A DNA stretch of 64,000 nt from Agaribacter marinus (GTDB lineage: Bacteria; Pseudomonadota; Gammaproteobacteria; Enterobacterales; Alteromonadaceae): positions 124,001 through 188,000 of the forward strand of contig NZ_BSOT01000019.1 of assembly GCF_030160655.1 (NCBI RefSeq), in the 5' to 3' direction. Positions 10,834-21,367 of the stretch are shown in pieces. The notes below the pieces were generated by a model that saw only the letters and a program-made list of their open reading frames with translations, searched no databases and was not told where the DNA came from. Positions within the stretch are counted from its first letter, which is position 1; each line of letters opens with the position of its first letter. A program made the translations under genes and the position numbers.

Positions 10834-11865
10834 ATGAAAGTCACTGATTTTGATTTTGATTTACCCGAAACTCTCATCGCAAAATACCCAGCAAATACAC
10901 GTACGGCCTCTAGAATGTTGCACCTCGATGGTAAGTCTGGCACTACAGTAGATAGGCAATTTACAGATATCCTTGAATTAATTGAGCCAGGTGACTTACT
11001 TGTTTTTAATAATACTCGGGTGATACCTGCGCGTTTATTTGGACAAAAAGAAACGGGGGGAAAGGTAGAGGTTATGCTGGAACGGGTGTTGAGTGACAAC
11101 ACCGTATTGGCGCATATAAAGGCCAGTAAATCGCCAAAGGCAGGTAGTTTAATTACGCTTGAAGGTGGTTTAGTCGCCAAAATGCTTGCGCGACAAGGTG
11201 AGTTATTTCATTTGGCTTTTGAAGCCGACGAAAATATTTTTGACTTACTCGAAAAATATGGACATATGCCGCTCCCTCCCTACATTGATAGGCCTGATGA
11301 AGATGGAGACAAAGAGCGTTACCAAACGGTTTACAATAAAAAACCTGGAGCAGTAGCGGCCCCAACGGCGGGTTTGCATTTTGACGACGAAATATTAAAT
11401 GCCCTCAAAGAAAAAGGCGTGAATATCGCTTTTGTTACCTTACATGTTGGTGCGGGCACTTTTCAGCCTGTTCGAGTCGATAACATTGAAGAACATCATA
11501 TGCATTCAGAATATGCCGAAGTGACTCAAGACGTCGTTGAACTGGTTAAACTGACCAAGCGAAATAACAAACGCGTAATTGCCGTAGGTACAACGTCTGT
11601 TCGTTCAATAGAATCAGCCGCGCGTGCTAGTGACGAACTAATTTCCAAGTTTCTATCAGATACCAGTATTTTTATTTATCCAGGTTTCAACTTCAAAGTC
11701 ATTGACGCAATGTTGACGAATTTCCACTTGCCACAGTCAACGCTTATTATGTTGATAAGTGCCTTTGCCGGGCGCGACAATGTGCTGTCTGCATATAAAC
11801 ACGCGATTGCACAAGAATATCGATTTTTTAGCTATGGTGATGCCATGTTCATCAATAAAGCGTGA
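10834..11865 (+). CDS. queA: S-adenosylmethionine:tRNA ribosyltransferase-isomerase
   Basis: Transfers and isomerises the ribosyl group of SAM to preQ1 in tRNA, making epoxyqueuosine at the wobble position of GUN-anticodon tRNAs. The 343-residue protein shows the QueA hallmarks: [14 protein letters not shown] at the start, [12 protein letters not shown] near residue 60, AAPTAGLHF near 177 and GTTSVRS near 251. It precedes tgt, the enzyme that inserts preQ1, the usual gammaproteobacterial pairing. Confidence 0.96.
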   Translation: MKVTDFDFDLPETLIAKYPANTRTASRMLHLDGKSGTTVDRQFTDILELIEPGDLLVFNNTRVIPARLFGQKETGGKVEVMLERVLSDNTVLAHIKASKSPKAGSLITLEGGLVAKMLARQGELFHLAFEADENIFDLLEKYGHMPLPPYIDRPDEDGDKERYQTVYNKKPGAVAAPTAGLHFDDEILNALKEKGVNIAFVTLHVGAGTFQPVRVDNIEEHHMHSEYAEVTQDVVELVKLTKRNNKRVIAVGTTSVRSIESAARASDELISKFLSDTSIFIYPGFNFKVIDAMLTNFHLPQSTLIMLISAFAGRDNVLSAYKHAIAQEYRFFSYGDAMFINKA

Positions 11866-11913
11866 AGATGTATTGTTAAAAAGAAGATCTAGTTAATAAA
11901 TAATAGTCTGCCA

Positions 11914-11943
11914 GTGCCATATCAGTATTAGGTTTGGTATACT
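11914..11943 (+). promoter_or_regulatory. Putative tgt promoter
   Basis: TATACT at 11938-11943 with GTGCCA 18 bases upstream, about 90 bases before the tgt ATG. The -35 is weak (4 of 6). It would allow tgt-yajC-secDF to be expressed separately from queA. Confidence 0.4.
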
Positions 11944-12008
11944 TTCGCGCTATTTTGAAATGAACATTTTTGCTGCGCGTTTATTATTGTTGTATTGCGC
12001 AGTAGTGA

Positions 12009-13148
<1,140 letters not shown>

Positions 13149-13198
13149 CTAACAGATAATAGTAGTTTAGATAAAATAATTAATAAAAGGACATTCGT

Positions 13199-13537
13199 AT
13201 GAGTTTTTTCATTTCTTCTGCACATGCACAAGAGGCTGGCGCGGCTTCGTCTGGCTTTGGCTTTGAACCATTAATCATGTTGGCCGTTTTCGGTTTGATT
13301 TTTTACTTCTTACTTTATAGACCACAAGCCAAACGTGTGAAAGAGCATAAAGGCATGGTGTCTGCGCTGAGCAAAGGTGACGAGGTGCTTACTCAGGGAG
13401 GCTTGGTTGGCAAAATAACGAAAGTGGCTGACGACAAAGATTTTCTTGAAATTATGTTGAATGAAAATAACAACATTATGGTTCAGAAATCAGCGATCAG
13501 TGCTGTATTGCCAAAAGGCACAATGAAATCGATTTAA
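13199..13537 (+). CDS. yajC: Preprotein translocase subunit YajC
   Basis: Small inner-membrane partner of SecDF. One transmembrane helix at about 22-40 (EPLIMLAVFGLIFYFLLY) followed by RPQAKR and the cytoplasmic domain with LSKGDEVLTQGGLVGKI. Size (112 aa) and place between tgt and secD are standard. Shine-Dalgarno AAGGA upstream. Confidence 0.96.
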   Translation: MSFFISSAHAQEAGAASSGFGFEPLIMLAVFGLIFYFLLYRPQAKRVKEHKGMVSALSKGDEVLTQGGLVGKITKVADDKDFLEIMLNENNNIMVQKSAISAVLPKGTMKSI

Positions 13538-13590
13538 ATGTGAAACGTGAGCTGCAGTTATTTGCATTCTTACGTATATAGGAAAGTATT

Positions 13591-15435
13591 GTGTTAAATA
13601 AAACGCCCCTTTGGAAATACTTCACAGTAATCGGCATGATTTTATTATGTGGATTATATGCTTTGCCTAATTTGTATGGTGAAGACTTTGCCATACAAAT
13701 TTCGTCAAGCCGCGATACTACCGTTTCTGCAGAAATGGTGGCAGATATTACTTCGCATCTCGAGTCTGCAAATATTTCATTTAGGAGAATTGAGTTTAAA
13801 GATGAACGCATTCTTGTTCGTGTAAACGATTCAGATACACAACTAATTGCTAGGCGATCATTGGATGATGTATATGGCGATGACTACTTTGTTGCGATGA
13901 ACTTAGCTCCAGATACTCCAGAGTGGCTGGCCAATCTAGGCGCAACGCCAATGAAGTTGGGTCTGGATTTGCGCGGTGGCGTGCACTTCTTGATGGAAGT
14001 TGACATGAAAACAGCCATCGAAAAATCGCTCGATGGCGCTAAATCAGACTTAGAAAATAGACTGCGTGAAGAAAAGCTTAGATACCGTGGTATTCGAGTG
14101 GTGGGCGATGATTTAGAAATTACCTTTCGTGCTGCAGATGTGCTCGAAAGTGCCCAGTTTTATCTTCGAAACAATTATGGTGAAATGGCGTTTACTGAAA
14201 AAGACGACTTAACCTTACGTGCCAGTTACACACCGCAACGCTTAAGTGAACTTCGCGATTATGCGGTAAAGCAGAATATCACCATTATTCGAAATCGCGT
14301 TAACCAATTAGGTGTTGCCGAACCGCTTGTTCAGAAACAAGGACAAGAACGCATTGTGGTTCAGCTTCCTGGTATACAGGACACCGCAAAGGCAAAAGAA
14401 ATCCTAAACGCAACAGCGACCCTAGAATTTAGACTTGTCGATTTAGACGGCGATTTAGCAAGTGCTGTTCGAGGTAGGGTGCCTCCTCGTTCTAAACTAT
14501 TATATACCCGTGATGGTCGTCCGCAATTGCTGAAAAAAGATATTATGCTTGAAGGAAGTCACATTGTTGACGCTAACAGCAGTATGGACGAGAACGGATT
14601 TCCTCAGGTAAACATTGATTTGGATGGGAAGGGCGGCAGCCTGATGTCTAAAGGCACAAAAGACAATGTTGGAAAACCCATGGCTACCGTTTTCATTGAA
14701 TATGAAGCGACGGATAAAGAAGATACTGAAGGCAATACGATTTTTGAGAAAAAAGAAGAGATTATTAATGTTGCCACTATTCAAGCACAGTTAGGTAGTT
14801 CCTTTAGAATTACTGGAATTGACAGTGTGACAGAAGCGCGTGATTTATCTTTGCTGCTAAGAGCGGGTGCGTTAATTGCGCCTATTCAAATTGTTGAAGA
14901 ACGTACCGTAGGTCCTAGTCTAGGTAAAGAAAATATAGAGTTAGGTCAAACGGCGATACTATACGGCCTAATCGCAGTATTGATTTTTATGTTGATTTAC
15001 TACCGCGCGTTTGGCGTTGTTGCCAATATTGCGTTGATGATTAACGTAATTATGATTGTTGGAATAATGTCTATGATGCCTGGCGCTGCGCTGTCTTTAC
15101 CGGGTATGGCTGGTATTGTCCTGACAGTCGGTATGGCAGTCGATGCAAATGTACTAATCTTTGAGAGAATACGTGAAGAGTTGCGTGAAGGGCGGAGTCC
15201 GCAGCAAGCAATTCATCATGGTTACGATAATGCCTTTTCTACGATTTTAGACGCTAATATTACCACTTTTATTGCCGGTTTAATTTTGTTTGCAATTGGT
15301 ACTGGTCCAATAAAAGGTTTCTCAATTACCTTGATGATTGGGATTATTACGTCAATGTTTACTGCGATATTGGTGACTAGAGTATTGGTGAATGCCGTTT
15401 GGGGTGGTCGCCGAGTTGAAAAACTGGCGATATAG
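13591..15435 (+). CDS. secD: Protein translocase subunit SecD
   Basis: RND-superfamily subunit of the Sec accessory complex, which uses the proton gradient to pull exported proteins through SecYEG. N-terminal helix (about 10-26), large periplasmic domain with LGLDLRGGVHFLMEVD, and a C-terminal five-helix bundle containing GMAVDANVLIFERIREE, the conserved Asp region needed for proton flow. 614 aa is typical. GTG start with AGGAAAG upstream. Followed 12 bases later by secF. Confidence 0.97.
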   Translation: MLNKTPLWKYFTVIGMILLCGLYALPNLYGEDFAIQISSSRDTTVSAEMVADITSHLESANISFRRIEFKDERILVRVNDSDTQLIARRSLDDVYGDDYFVAMNLAPDTPEWLANLGATPMKLGLDLRGGVHFLMEVDMKTAIEKSLDGAKSDLENRLREEKLRYRGIRVVGDDLEITFRAADVLESAQFYLRNNYGEMAFTEKDDLTLRASYTPQRLSELRDYAVKQNITIIRNRVNQLGVAEPLVQKQGQERIVVQLPGIQDTAKAKEILNATATLEFRLVDLDGDLASAVRGRVPPRSKLLYTRDGRPQLLKKDIMLEGSHIVDANSSMDENGFPQVNIDLDGKGGSLMSKGTKDNVGKPMATVFIEYEATDKEDTEGNTIFEKKEEIINVATIQAQLGSSFRITGIDSVTEARDLSLLLRAGALIAPIQIVEERTVGPSLGKENIELGQTAILYGLIAVLIFMLIYYRAFGVVANIALMINVIMIVGIMSMMPGAALSLPGMAGIVLTVGMAVDANVLIFERIREELREGRSPQQAIHHGYDNAFSTILDANITTFIAGLILFAIGTGPIKGFSITLMIGIITSMFTAILVTRVLVNAVWGGRRVEKLAI

Positions 15436-15447
15436 GAGACTAAGATT

Positions 15448-16392
15448 ATGGCATTTCAAATATTAAAGTTAAAAGATACCGTGAGTTTTATGAAGTTGCG
15501 TATACCAGCTTTGTTTCTCTCTACTTTTTTGATTCTTGGATCAATTACCTCTTTAGCGGTAAACCAGCTGAATTGGGGCTTGGATTTTACTGGAGGCACG
15601 GTAATTCAAATGAATTACCCCCAAGGTGCTGACTTAGAAAAGGTTCGCTTAGAACTAAGCGAAGCGGGTTTCGAAAATGCAGTAGTACAAAATTTCGGTA
15701 GTAGCCAAGAAGTGTTGATTCGAGTCGCCCCTCGTGAGGACTTAGCACAAGAAAAGATTGGCGATATGGTTGTTGAAGCACTCCAAGCTAAGAGCGCTGA
15801 CGCCGAGAAGCAGCGGATAGAGTTTGTTGGGCCCAATGTCGGTGAGGAGCTCACTGAGCAAGGCGGCTTAGCGATGTTAGTGGCACTTATTTGTATTCTA
15901 ATATATGTTGCTATGCGGTTTGAATGGCGTTTTGCGCTTGGTTCAGTTGCTGCCTTAGCTCACGATGTTTTAATTACACTTGGTTTGTTTTCTGTATTGC
16001 AATTGGAATTTGACTTAACAGTACTTGCGGCACTTTTAGCGGTAATTGGGTACTCCCTAAATGACACGATTGTTGTATCTGACCGTATTCGTGAGAACTT
16101 TCGTAAAGTACGAAAGGGTACGCCTGAAGAAATCATCAATATTTCACTTACGCAAACTTTAAACCGAACGATTGTCACGTCCTTAACAACAATTCTAGTA
16201 TTGTTAGCCTTGTTCTTTAAAGGTGGTGCATTGATTCATGGTTTCGCGACTGCATTACTTATGGGCGTATTCATTGGTACTTATTCATCTGTATATATTG
16301 CAAGCGCAGTAGCATTGGCATTAGGTATCAGCAAAGAAGACTTGATGCCAACCGAAGTCGAAAAAGAAGGTGAAGATTTAGAACCACTCTAG
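15448..16392 (+). CDS. secF: Protein translocase subunit SecF
   Basis: Second RND half of the SecDF complex, 314 aa. Shows WGLDFTGGTVIQM near 43-55 and the C-terminal membrane bundle with YSLNDTIVVSDRIREN, the SecF counterpart of the SecD proton-relay motif. TAGGAGA precedes the ATG. Last gene of the yajC-secD-secF unit, closed by a strong terminator. Confidence 0.97.
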   Translation: MAFQILKLKDTVSFMKLRIPALFLSTFLILGSITSLAVNQLNWGLDFTGGTVIQMNYPQGADLEKVRLELSEAGFENAVVQNFGSSQEVLIRVAPREDLAQEKIGDMVVEALQAKSADAEKQRIEFVGPNVGEELTEQGGLAMLVALICILIYVAMRFEWRFALGSVAALAHDVLITLGLFSVLQLEFDLTVLAALLAVIGYSLNDTIVVSDRIRENFRKVRKGTPEEIINISLTQTLNRTIVTSLTTILVLLALFFKGGALIHGFATALLMGVFIGTYSSVYIASAVALALGISKEDLMPTEVEKEGEDLEPL

Positions 16393-16418
16393 ACTCATAG
16401 AGTTATTTAGCAACAAAC

Positions 16419-16446
16419 ACGGGATCGTTAAGATCCCGTTTTTTTT
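16419..16446 (+). terminator. Terminator after secF
   Basis: ACGGGATC (16419-16426) and GATCCCGT (16432-16439) form an 8-bp stem with a 5-base loop, followed by a run of eight T from 16439. Confidence 0.92.
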
Positions 16447-16686
16447 AGCAAGTTCGAATGTTTGTATCATAGCCACTGTGTATCGTTGTCCAACGTGCAC
16501 TTCAAAAAAACAGCCCTCATTAATCACACCCTAAACAGACTAATTTGGTTTGCTTGCAACTTTTTCAATTTCGACGCGTAAGGTTTAAATGTAAGCATCG
16601 GTCGCTGAAAATCAAAGAATGCTGCAGACGTTTTGTAAAAGTGATTTGTGCATATTTAAACAAAGATTAATAAAAGGAATACATTA

Positions 16687-17553
16687 ATGAAACTCTCTAA
16701 AAAGTATATTGCGATGATGGCTGTATGTTTGTGGACAAGTGCTTCACAAGCGGCTCTGTTGACTGCGTTTGAAGCAACTGGCGATACTGCAGCTGATATT
16801 CAACAAACAGTTGATGACTTTCGCGGTGCATTAGGTGCAAATAATGGAAATCTTCCAATAAATGCGGACCCTAATGGCCGTAGACAAATTAATTGGGATG
16901 GTATACCGGATGCCTTTTCTGATCCTAATTTATTGCCAGGCGATTTTTTCAACGCGGACATACCAGGCCGCGCGCGGGGAATTGAATTTCAAGCGACAGG
17001 CAGTACTACCGGCTTTATGGTATCTTCTACCGCTGCATCGGGTCAGCCTACAGCGTTTGGTTTTGATAGCGCATTTCCCGTCTTTAGTGACGAACGACTA
17101 TTTGCGTCAGTAGGCGGTTCAAGTTTCGATATATTGTTTTTTGACCCATCAGACCAAACGACACAGGCAACAGTTACAGGCTTTGGTGCTGTGTTTTCGG
17201 GTTTACAAATAGCGTCGCCAGTACAACTTCAGTTTTTCAATCTAGCGAATGAGTTAATCGGTAATTTAGATCCCATCGGCACCGATACAGGCGATGGCCT
17301 ATCGTTCTTTGGCGCCATTTTTGATGCACCTGAAATAGCGAAAGTTAGTGTGATTGGCGATTCTCGTTTTCTTACTGAAAATGGCCGTTTTGCGGGGGCA
17401 AGGGGTGACGGTTTCGCGTTTGATGACTTTATTTTTGGAGAGCCTATTCCAGTTTCACAAGTGAATGTCAGTGCGCCGTCGACTATTGCATTTTTTATTG
17501 TCAGCTTTGTAGCGTTTTTCACTTTACATAGAAAAAGTGGATTAAAGAAATAG
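16687..17553 (+). CDS. Secreted protein with a PEP-CTERM-like sorting tail
   Basis: 288-residue exported protein of unknown function. N-terminal signal peptide (about 1-22, ending ASQA). The body is rich in Gly, Asp and Phe with no recognised enzyme motif. The C-terminus has the tripartite layout of an exosortase substrate: VSAPST (in place of VPEPST), a hydrophobic helix (IAFFIVSFVAFF), then basic HRKSGLKK. It is probably handled by an exosortase encoded elsewhere and shown on the surface or in the matrix. It stands alone between two terminators. The PEP-CTERM assignment is by layout, not a profile score. Confidence 0.75.
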   Translation: MKLSKKYIAMMAVCLWTSASQAALLTAFEATGDTAADIQQTVDDFRGALGANNGNLPINADPNGRRQINWDGIPDAFSDPNLLPGDFFNADIPGRARGIEFQATGSTTGFMVSSTAASGQPTAFGFDSAFPVFSDERLFASVGGSSFDILFFDPSDQTTQATVTGFGAVFSGLQIASPVQLQFFNLANELIGNLDPIGTDTGDGLSFFGAIFDAPEIAKVSVIGDSRFLTENGRFAGARGDGFAFDDFIFGEPIPVSQVNVSAPSTIAFFIVSFVAFFTLHRKSGLKK

Positions 17554-17573
17554 CGATATCAAGGTCACTTAAG

Positions 17574-17601
17574 TGCGCGCTGCAAATTAGCGCGCATTTT
17601 G
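17574..17601. terminator. Terminator between convergent genes
   Basis: TGCGCGCT (17574-17581) and AGCGCGCA (17589-17596) form an 8-bp stem with a 7-base loop, followed by TTTTGTT on the plus strand. It closes the PEP-CTERM-like gene and faces the DUF533 gene. Confidence 0.8.
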
Positions 17602-17608
17602 TTAATTC

Positions 17609-18298
17609 TCACATATTCGCGTTTGCTAATTGCATATGGATGTCGCTTGTCAATTCGCTTGGAATGCAAAGTTGCTGTGATAATTGATTCAAGTAGCGTT
17701 GTGATTCAACGGCATGCATATCAATCGCACTTGCGCTCGCGGCGTAAACTTCTATGCCTGTTTGAGAATTTGGCACTTGTGCGACTAACTCACTTAATGA
17801 AAGTGGTTTACGCAGTTCGTCAAACAACATGGCTTTTTCTTCAACACTTAGATCTAACATTTCAACTTGCGCAAAAATGCGGGCACGTTCATTGTCATCA
17901 ATGTGTCCGTCAGCATAGGCCGCTGCTATCATTGCTCGCATTACAAGTATTTGACCAGAGGTATTTGTGTCTTCAATAACCTCATTAAAGGCTCGCTCTG
18001 GCAGCTGCGCTGGCGTGAAATCAAATTGAACACGGTTGTTTTGTGGATTCGATTGTGGTCGTGTTTGGTGTAAATTGGCTGCCTGCACACTACCTTGTTT
18101 ACTTGAATACTGTTGATATGCTTTCCATGCGATACCGCCGACGGCGGCTAAAGCGCCTACCTTAAGTGCCGACTTTCCCATTTTCTTTGTTTTTTTACCT
18201 GCTACCATACTGGTTAGTCCGCCGCCCGCGACACCTCCAAGAAAGCCACTCAGTGCGCCTGATTTTGATAGTCCGCCTACTAATTTGTGTAAATCCAT
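17609..18298 (-). CDS. DUF533 / TerB-like tellurite resistance protein (YebE type)
   Basis: 229 aa. The N-terminal part has a glycine-rich hydrophobic stretch (GFLGGVAGGGLTSMVAGKK and ALKVGALAAVGGIAWKAYQ) that may span or lie on the inner membrane. The C-terminal half (about 118-225) is a TerB-like helical domain with AMIAAAYADGHIDDNERARI, where acidic residues could bind metal. E. coli YebE is the nearest named relative in layout; the biochemical role is unknown. Shine-Dalgarno AGGTGA upstream. Confidence 0.85.
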   Translation of the reverse strand: MDLHKLVGGLSKSGALSGFLGGVAGGGLTSMVAGKKTKKMGKSALKVGALAAVGGIAWKAYQQYSSKQGSVQAANLHQTRPQSNPQNNRVQFDFTPAQLPERAFNEVIEDTNTSGQILVMRAMIAAAYADGHIDDNERARIFAQVEMLDLSVEEKAMLFDELRKPLSLSELVAQVPNSQTGIEVYAASASAIDMHAVESQRYLNQLSQQLCIPSELTSDIHMQLANANM

Positions 18299-18499
18299 AA
18301 TTCACCTGTAATTCAATTGCACCCATTTTGATTTTAAATTCGTAAAGAACTTAAGAATACGTATTTGACAGTCATCCAAAAGACACAATAGTCATTCAGA
18401 GTCTGTCTTGATAGCTACAAATTGTTACATGCTATGTCAGCAAAAAGTTTGTTGATGTAAGCAGTATTTATTAACACTAGGCCTTTTATAGGGATAAAA

Positions 18500-19135
18500 A
18501 TGAAGCGAAGTAAATTTCTGATTGTGTCCATGGTACTTGTTTTGACAAGTTGTGTATCATGGGTTTTTGCCAAAGGCCCATACAATGAAATGCCTGCTGG
18601 CAAATACACGCTAGATTTGACCCATGCAAGTATCGTTTGGAAGGTGTCACATTTCGGCTTGTCGAACTATGTGGCACGATTTACTGATTTTGATGCAATA
18701 ATTGAATTTAATCCAAATAATATTGAGAAGTCTAAAGTGACAGCATCAATCAACCCAATGTCGGTGCAAACGGCCTACCCAAATGCAGAAGAAAAAGACT
18801 TTGACAATATTTTGGCGACCGACAAAGGATGGTTTAACGCGAAGGCGTTTCCACGCATTGAATTTCAATCCACTAGCATCAACATGTTGACGGACGACAC
18901 CGCAAAAATGTCAGGAAATTTGGTCTTTTTAGGTGTATCAAAAGCAGTAGAGCTTGATGTCACAATTAATGGCGCTATGCCCTCACAACCTTTCAGTCGA
19001 AAACCAACTATGGGGTTTTCGGCCAGCACTGTTATCAAACGTTCTGATTGGGGGTTGGACAAATACTTGCCGCACATTGGCGACGATGTTGAAGTTATGA
19101 TAGAAGGCGAGTTTTCAAAAGGCCCAGATGACTAA
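18500..19135 (+). CDS. YceI-family periplasmic protein
   Basis: 211 aa with a signal peptide (about 1-25). The body is the YceI lipocalin-like beta barrel that binds isoprenoid quinones or other amphiphiles: YTLDLTHASIVWKVSHFGLS near the start and FSASTVIKRSDWGL near the end. It is followed 6 bases later by a cytochrome b561 gene and then a second YceI homologue, so it probably works with the membrane cytochrome, as E. coli yceI-yceJ suggests. A TTGACA at about 18364 could be the -35 of its promoter. Confidence 0.92.
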   Translation: MKRSKFLIVSMVLVLTSCVSWVFAKGPYNEMPAGKYTLDLTHASIVWKVSHFGLSNYVARFTDFDAIIEFNPNNIEKSKVTASINPMSVQTAYPNAEEKDFDNILATDKGWFNAKAFPRIEFQSTSINMLTDDTAKMSGNLVFLGVSKAVELDVTINGAMPSQPFSRKPTMGFSASTVIKRSDWGLDKYLPHIGDDVEVMIEGEFSKGPDD

Positions 19136-19141
19136 CGCTCC

Positions 19142-19708
19142 ATGAATGAAATAATGCCGGTTAAAAATAGATATCACACTAGCGCTATCGTTTTGCACTG
19201 GTTCATGGCACTTGCGGTAATTGTGATGCTTATATCGGGTTTATATATGGCCAATGGGGATATGCCCAAGTCAGACCAATACAAAATGTACCAATTACAC
19301 AAAGCCGGTGGCATGACAATGTTGTGGATGATATGTTTTCGTATTGCTATTCGCTTAATACAGCCGCCACCGAGTTTACCCGCAGATTTGTCTCTTACCA
19401 ACAAACGTGTTGCGAAAATAGGGCACTTAATGCTCTACGCGGGATTAATACTTTTGCCCATCAGTGGTTGGTTTATGGTGTCATCTAGTCCATTTGGTTT
19501 ACCGACCTTTGTTTTTGTCGATTGGATAAAATGGCCTCATATCCCTTGGGTCAGTAAAAACAAGTTTGTTGAGACACTCAGCAATACAGCGCATTGGATA
19601 CTTGCGTATTTAATGATTGTGCTTATCACTGGGCACGTGGCTGCGCTTATTTACCATCATAAAAAGCATAATATCAATTTGTTAAAAAGAATGTGGTTCA
19701 GAAAATAA
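19142..19708 (+). CDS. Cytochrome b561 family protein
   Basis: Four-helix, di-haem-b inner-membrane electron carrier of 188 aa. Helices near 17-35, 54-70, 90-110 and 145-168. Likely haem-ligand histidines are in SAIVLHWFMAL, MYQLHKAGG, TAHWILAY and LITGHVAALIYHHK. It is sandwiched between two YceI genes and its stop codon overlaps the ATG of the second. It probably exchanges electrons with quinol in the membrane. Met5 is an alternative start. Confidence 0.92.
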   Translation: MNEIMPVKNRYHTSAIVLHWFMALAVIVMLISGLYMANGDMPKSDQYKMYQLHKAGGMTMLWMICFRIAIRLIQPPPSLPADLSLTNKRVAKIGHLMLYAGLILLPISGWFMVSSSPFGLPTFVFVDWIKWPHIPWVSKNKFVETLSNTAHWILAYLMIVLITGHVAALIYHHKKHNINLLKRMWFRK

Positions 19709-20301
19709 TGTTAAAATTTGCTAACAGCAACAAAAAGTTCTGCAGGCGTAAAAGCGTCGCCAAAACTGTTTTTAATTTAAGATTCACAGTGCTGCTATGT
19801 TTGCTTTGCCTCATACAAAACGTGGTTATTGCGTCTGAAATACAAGCAAACAATAACAATGGGAAGTTACAATTTTCTGGTGAGCATGCAGGTATGGTAT
19901 TTACTGGTGAGTTTTTGGAGTGGCATGCATCGATTATCTTACCACCTGAGAAACACGCATTAATTACCGCTAGTTTTAATGTGGCGAGCGCAAAAACGGG
20001 TGACGCTACTTATGATGAGACCTTACCCGAAGAGGACTGGTTTTACGTCGAAAAGTATCCCAAAAGCACATTCGTCAGCGATACTATTGTGCAAAATGGT
20101 GCAGGGTACCAAGTAAGAGGTACTCTTGAGCTTAGAGGAAAAAGACAGAAAATTGCGTTTGTGTTGGAAGACAAAGGAGATGTTCTTGAGGCCAACTTTA
20201 TTGTTGACCGACTTGCCTTTGATATTGGCCGGGAATCAGATGTTTCTGCAGAATGGGTGAGTAAAGATATCAAAATGTCCTTACTAATTGATAAACCTTA
20301 G
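19708..20301 (+). CDS. Second, divergent YceI-family protein
   Basis: 197 aa beginning at the ATG that overlaps the cytochrome b561 stop (TAATG), so translation is probably coupled. Basic N-terminus and hydrophobic stretch (about 25-43) form a signal peptide or anchor. The barrel region has weak but ordered YceI features: LQFSGEHAGMVFTGEF, then DWFYVEKYPKSTFVSD, GTLELRGKRQKIAF and FDIGRESDVSAEWV. It is much more diverged than the upstream copy, suggesting a different ligand or a partner role. Confidence 0.82.
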   Translation: MLKFANSNKKFCRRKSVAKTVFNLRFTVLLCLLCLIQNVVIASEIQANNNNGKLQFSGEHAGMVFTGEFLEWHASIILPPEKHALITASFNVASAKTGDATYDETLPEEDWFYVEKYPKSTFVSDTIVQNGAGYQVRGTLELRGKRQKIAFVLEDKGDVLEANFIVDRLAFDIGRESDVSAEWVSKDIKMSLLIDKP

Positions 20302-20385
20302 TATGATGTTTGAGGTTAGTATTGTCATTAGCCTAGTGAGATAAAAACGTTTAGATATAGCCGTAGAACATTAAACCTACAATTG

Positions 20386-20408
20386 CTCGCGCTCGGAGAG
20401 AGCGCGAG
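20386..20408. terminator. GC-rich hairpin between convergent yceI and suhB
   Basis: CTCGCGCTC (20386-20394) and GAGCGCGAG (20400-20408) form a perfect 9-bp stem with a 5-base loop. There is no U-run on either side, so termination may be inefficient or rho-assisted. Confidence 0.55.
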
Positions 20409-20422
20409 TGTCAAAATACTAG

Positions 20423-21220
20423 TTACTTCAGCACTTTCACCAATTGCTGAACAACTCTTGGGCCACCAGACACAATGCCATTGGCTGAACCTGGTGCTTT
20501 TATTTCTGCGTAAAATGGGTCGTTATTTCCTGCGTAGTCGGTACTCAACCCGCCTGCCTCTCTAACTAGTAATTCGCCAGCAGCCATATCCCAGGCCTTT
20601 AAGCCCTTTTCAAAATAACCGTCGTAACGACCTGCAGCGACATAGGCTAAATCTAGTGCCGCTGAACCCATTCTGCGAACGTCGCCACATTGCATGAATA
20701 TTTCGGAAAACTTAGATGAAATACCTGCAAATTCTTCTTTGTTTTTAAAGGGGAATGCAGTGGCGAGAATAGTACTGGATAAGTCTTTCGGTTTGGATGC
20801 TCTGATTCTATATCCGTTTAATTGTGCACCTGCTCCTTTTGATGCCGTGAATAACTCTCCTCGAATCGGGTCAAATACGACGGCTTGATCAAGTTTCCCT
20901 TTGTTTAACAAGGCAATACTTACGGCAAAGTGAGGGATACCTCGAATGAAATTGGTGGTGCCATCTAAGGGGTCGATTACCCAAGTAAAATCAGGGTCAT
21001 TGCTGATATTGCCACTTTCCTCACCAATGAACGAATGGTTTGGATAGGATTGCTGAATTTTGTTAATAATAGCGGCTTCGGCTTCATGGTCAATTTTTGT
21101 CACATAGTCATGAGTGCCTTTTTGTTGAATTTGCAAATCGTCTAGATTTTCAAATCCTCTGGAAATAATATTGCCAGCCGAGCGCGCGGCGCGCACAGCA
21201 ATGTTCAGCATAGGATGCAT
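20423..21220 (-). CDS. suhB: Inositol monophosphatase family protein SuhB
   Basis: Mg-dependent phosphatase that in enterobacteria also joins rRNA antitermination complexes. 266 aa, close to E. coli SuhB. Metal-binding motifs: IGEESG near 67 and WVIDPLDGTTNF near 82, then AWDMAAGELLVREAGG near 211. I start at MHPMLNIAVRAARSAG (ATG at 21220); the frame extends upstream to 21316, but those 32 extra codons have no counterpart in the family. Divergent from trmJ, the usual gammaproteobacterial arrangement. Confidence 0.95.
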   Translation of the reverse strand: MHPMLNIAVRAARSAGNIISRGFENLDDLQIQQKGTHDYVTKIDHEAEAAIINKIQQSYPNHSFIGEESGNISNDPDFTWVIDPLDGTTNFIRGIPHFAVSIALLNKGKLDQAVVFDPIRGELFTASKGAGAQLNGYRIRASKPKDLSSTILATAFPFKNKEEFAGISSKFSEIFMQCGDVRRMGSAALDLAYVAAGRYDGYFEKGLKAWDMAAGELLVREAGGLSTDYAGNNDPFYAEIKAPGSANGIVSGGPRVVQQLVKVLK

Positions 21221-21367
21221 AGATACCACCGAATTGTTGAAAGAACGAACGTTTAAAAAACGCGCGGAGTTTACCAGAATGATTGCCTTAGTAAAAGAAA
21301 AACTCTGTTTTGACATATCTTGTCGTGGTATATTACGCGCCGATTTTTAACTCGGTAGGCCGCATTC

